Source of the DNA: Niveispirillum fermenti
Lineage (GTDB): Bacteria > Pseudomonadota > Alphaproteobacteria > Azospirillales > Azospirillaceae
DNA: 64,000 bases
Assembly (NCBI RefSeq): GCF_048066175.1
Contig: NZ_JBLTXA010000018.1
Coordinates: forward strand, 22,598 to 86,597
Direction: 5' to 3'
The notes under the pieces are model-generated. The model saw nothing but the letters and a program-made list of their open reading frames with translations. It had not been told where the DNA came from and did not search any database. This document shows positions 63,873 through 64,000 of the stretch, one piece after another. The position numbers and the translations under genes are program-made. Within the stretch, counting starts at the first letter, position 1, and the number at the start of each line of letters is the position of its first letter.

Positions 63873-63902
63873 GGGGTCCGACGCCACATGGTGTCGGACC
63901 CC
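63873..63902 (+). terminator. Hairpin after pepN
   Basis: GGGGTCCGACGCC and GGTGTCGGACCCC form a 13-bp stem (one wobble) around ACAT, 18 nt after the stop, followed by TTGCG. The remainder of the window end (63903-64000) holds no supported gene. Confidence 0.55.
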
Positions 63903-64000
63903 TTGCGACTGTGCACCCGGCCGGAACATGGGTAATTGCTCACGTGGCTGGCGGCGGGAGGTTTCAGGCGAGGGCGAAGTTGCCGTCGATGAGCGCGCGA

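Noticed and set aside
63964..64000. Possible 3' end of a minus-strand gene (last residues RALIDGNFALA)
   Set aside because: Only eleven codons are visible, too few to support a gene or identify it.

Overview
The window reads as chromosomal DNA from a GC-rich, flagellated alphaproteobacterium, most likely from the Rhodospirillales/Azospirillaceae side. Evidence: FliX beside flgI, a SciP (CtrA inhibitor) gene at the end of a flagellar operon, a DksA with only one of the four zinc-finger cysteines, two sigma-54-type flagellar promoters, and GC-biased codon use throughout. Genus cannot be fixed from what is visible. No rRNA, tRNA, CRISPR array, prophage or intact insertion sequence was found. There are about 60 protein-coding genes, at least two candidate small RNAs and several clear operators and terminators.

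Bases 1-15.5k hold a catabolic island of unknown substrate: a cupin, two VOC-fold proteins, two tandem-domain alpha/beta-hydrolase-fold proteins whose nucleophile position is not Ser, two related membrane proteins around a conserved unknown protein, an FAD-linked oxidase, an MFS carrier, an isochorismatase-family hydrolase, two polysaccharide-deacetylase-fold (PuuE-like) proteins, a GntR/UTRA regulator and an enoyl-CoA hydratase. Four copies of one 18-bp palindrome (TGATATA-N4-TATATCA and variants) lie in front of four transcription starts of this island and tie it into one regulon. This is the best candidate here for an undescribed system. Bases 15.7-25k are a uronate/pectin-fragment locus: a minus-strand operon (UgpC-type ATPase, two permeases, solute-binding protein, GH105 hydrolase, TetR regulator) divergent from altronate dehydratase and a uronate reductase. 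The proposed flow is import of an unsaturated oligouronide, cleavage by GH105, then reduction and dehydration towards KDG.

Bases 25-32k carry dksA and a flagellar cluster (fliX divergent from flgI-flgJ-flgN-like, then fliK-flgD-sciP) with sigma-54 promoters before flgI and fliK. Bases 32-37k hold an unknown gene and the outer-membrane/ribosome-assembly operon yfgM-like-bamB-der. Bases 37-40k contain two orphan NarL/FixJ-type regulators (one with a degenerate receiver) and long intergenic stretches including a strong small-RNA candidate. Bases 40-46k have copA-cueR with a recognisable CueR promoter, a second small-RNA candidate and tex.

Bases 46-54k are mixed housekeeping: a lipoprotein, a cyclic-nucleotide-binding protein, a TetR/hydrolase pair sharing operator sequences, a MAPEG protein, rpsD with promoter, leader hairpin and terminator, DoxX, grxD, bolA, purL and purQ. 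Bases 54-64k contain an AT-rich small gene, an S9 peptidase, an HEXXH protein, a DsbA-fold isomerase, a short-chain dehydrogenase, an unusual operon of two membrane-anchored coiled-coil proteins with an RsbW-like ATPase, and pepN.
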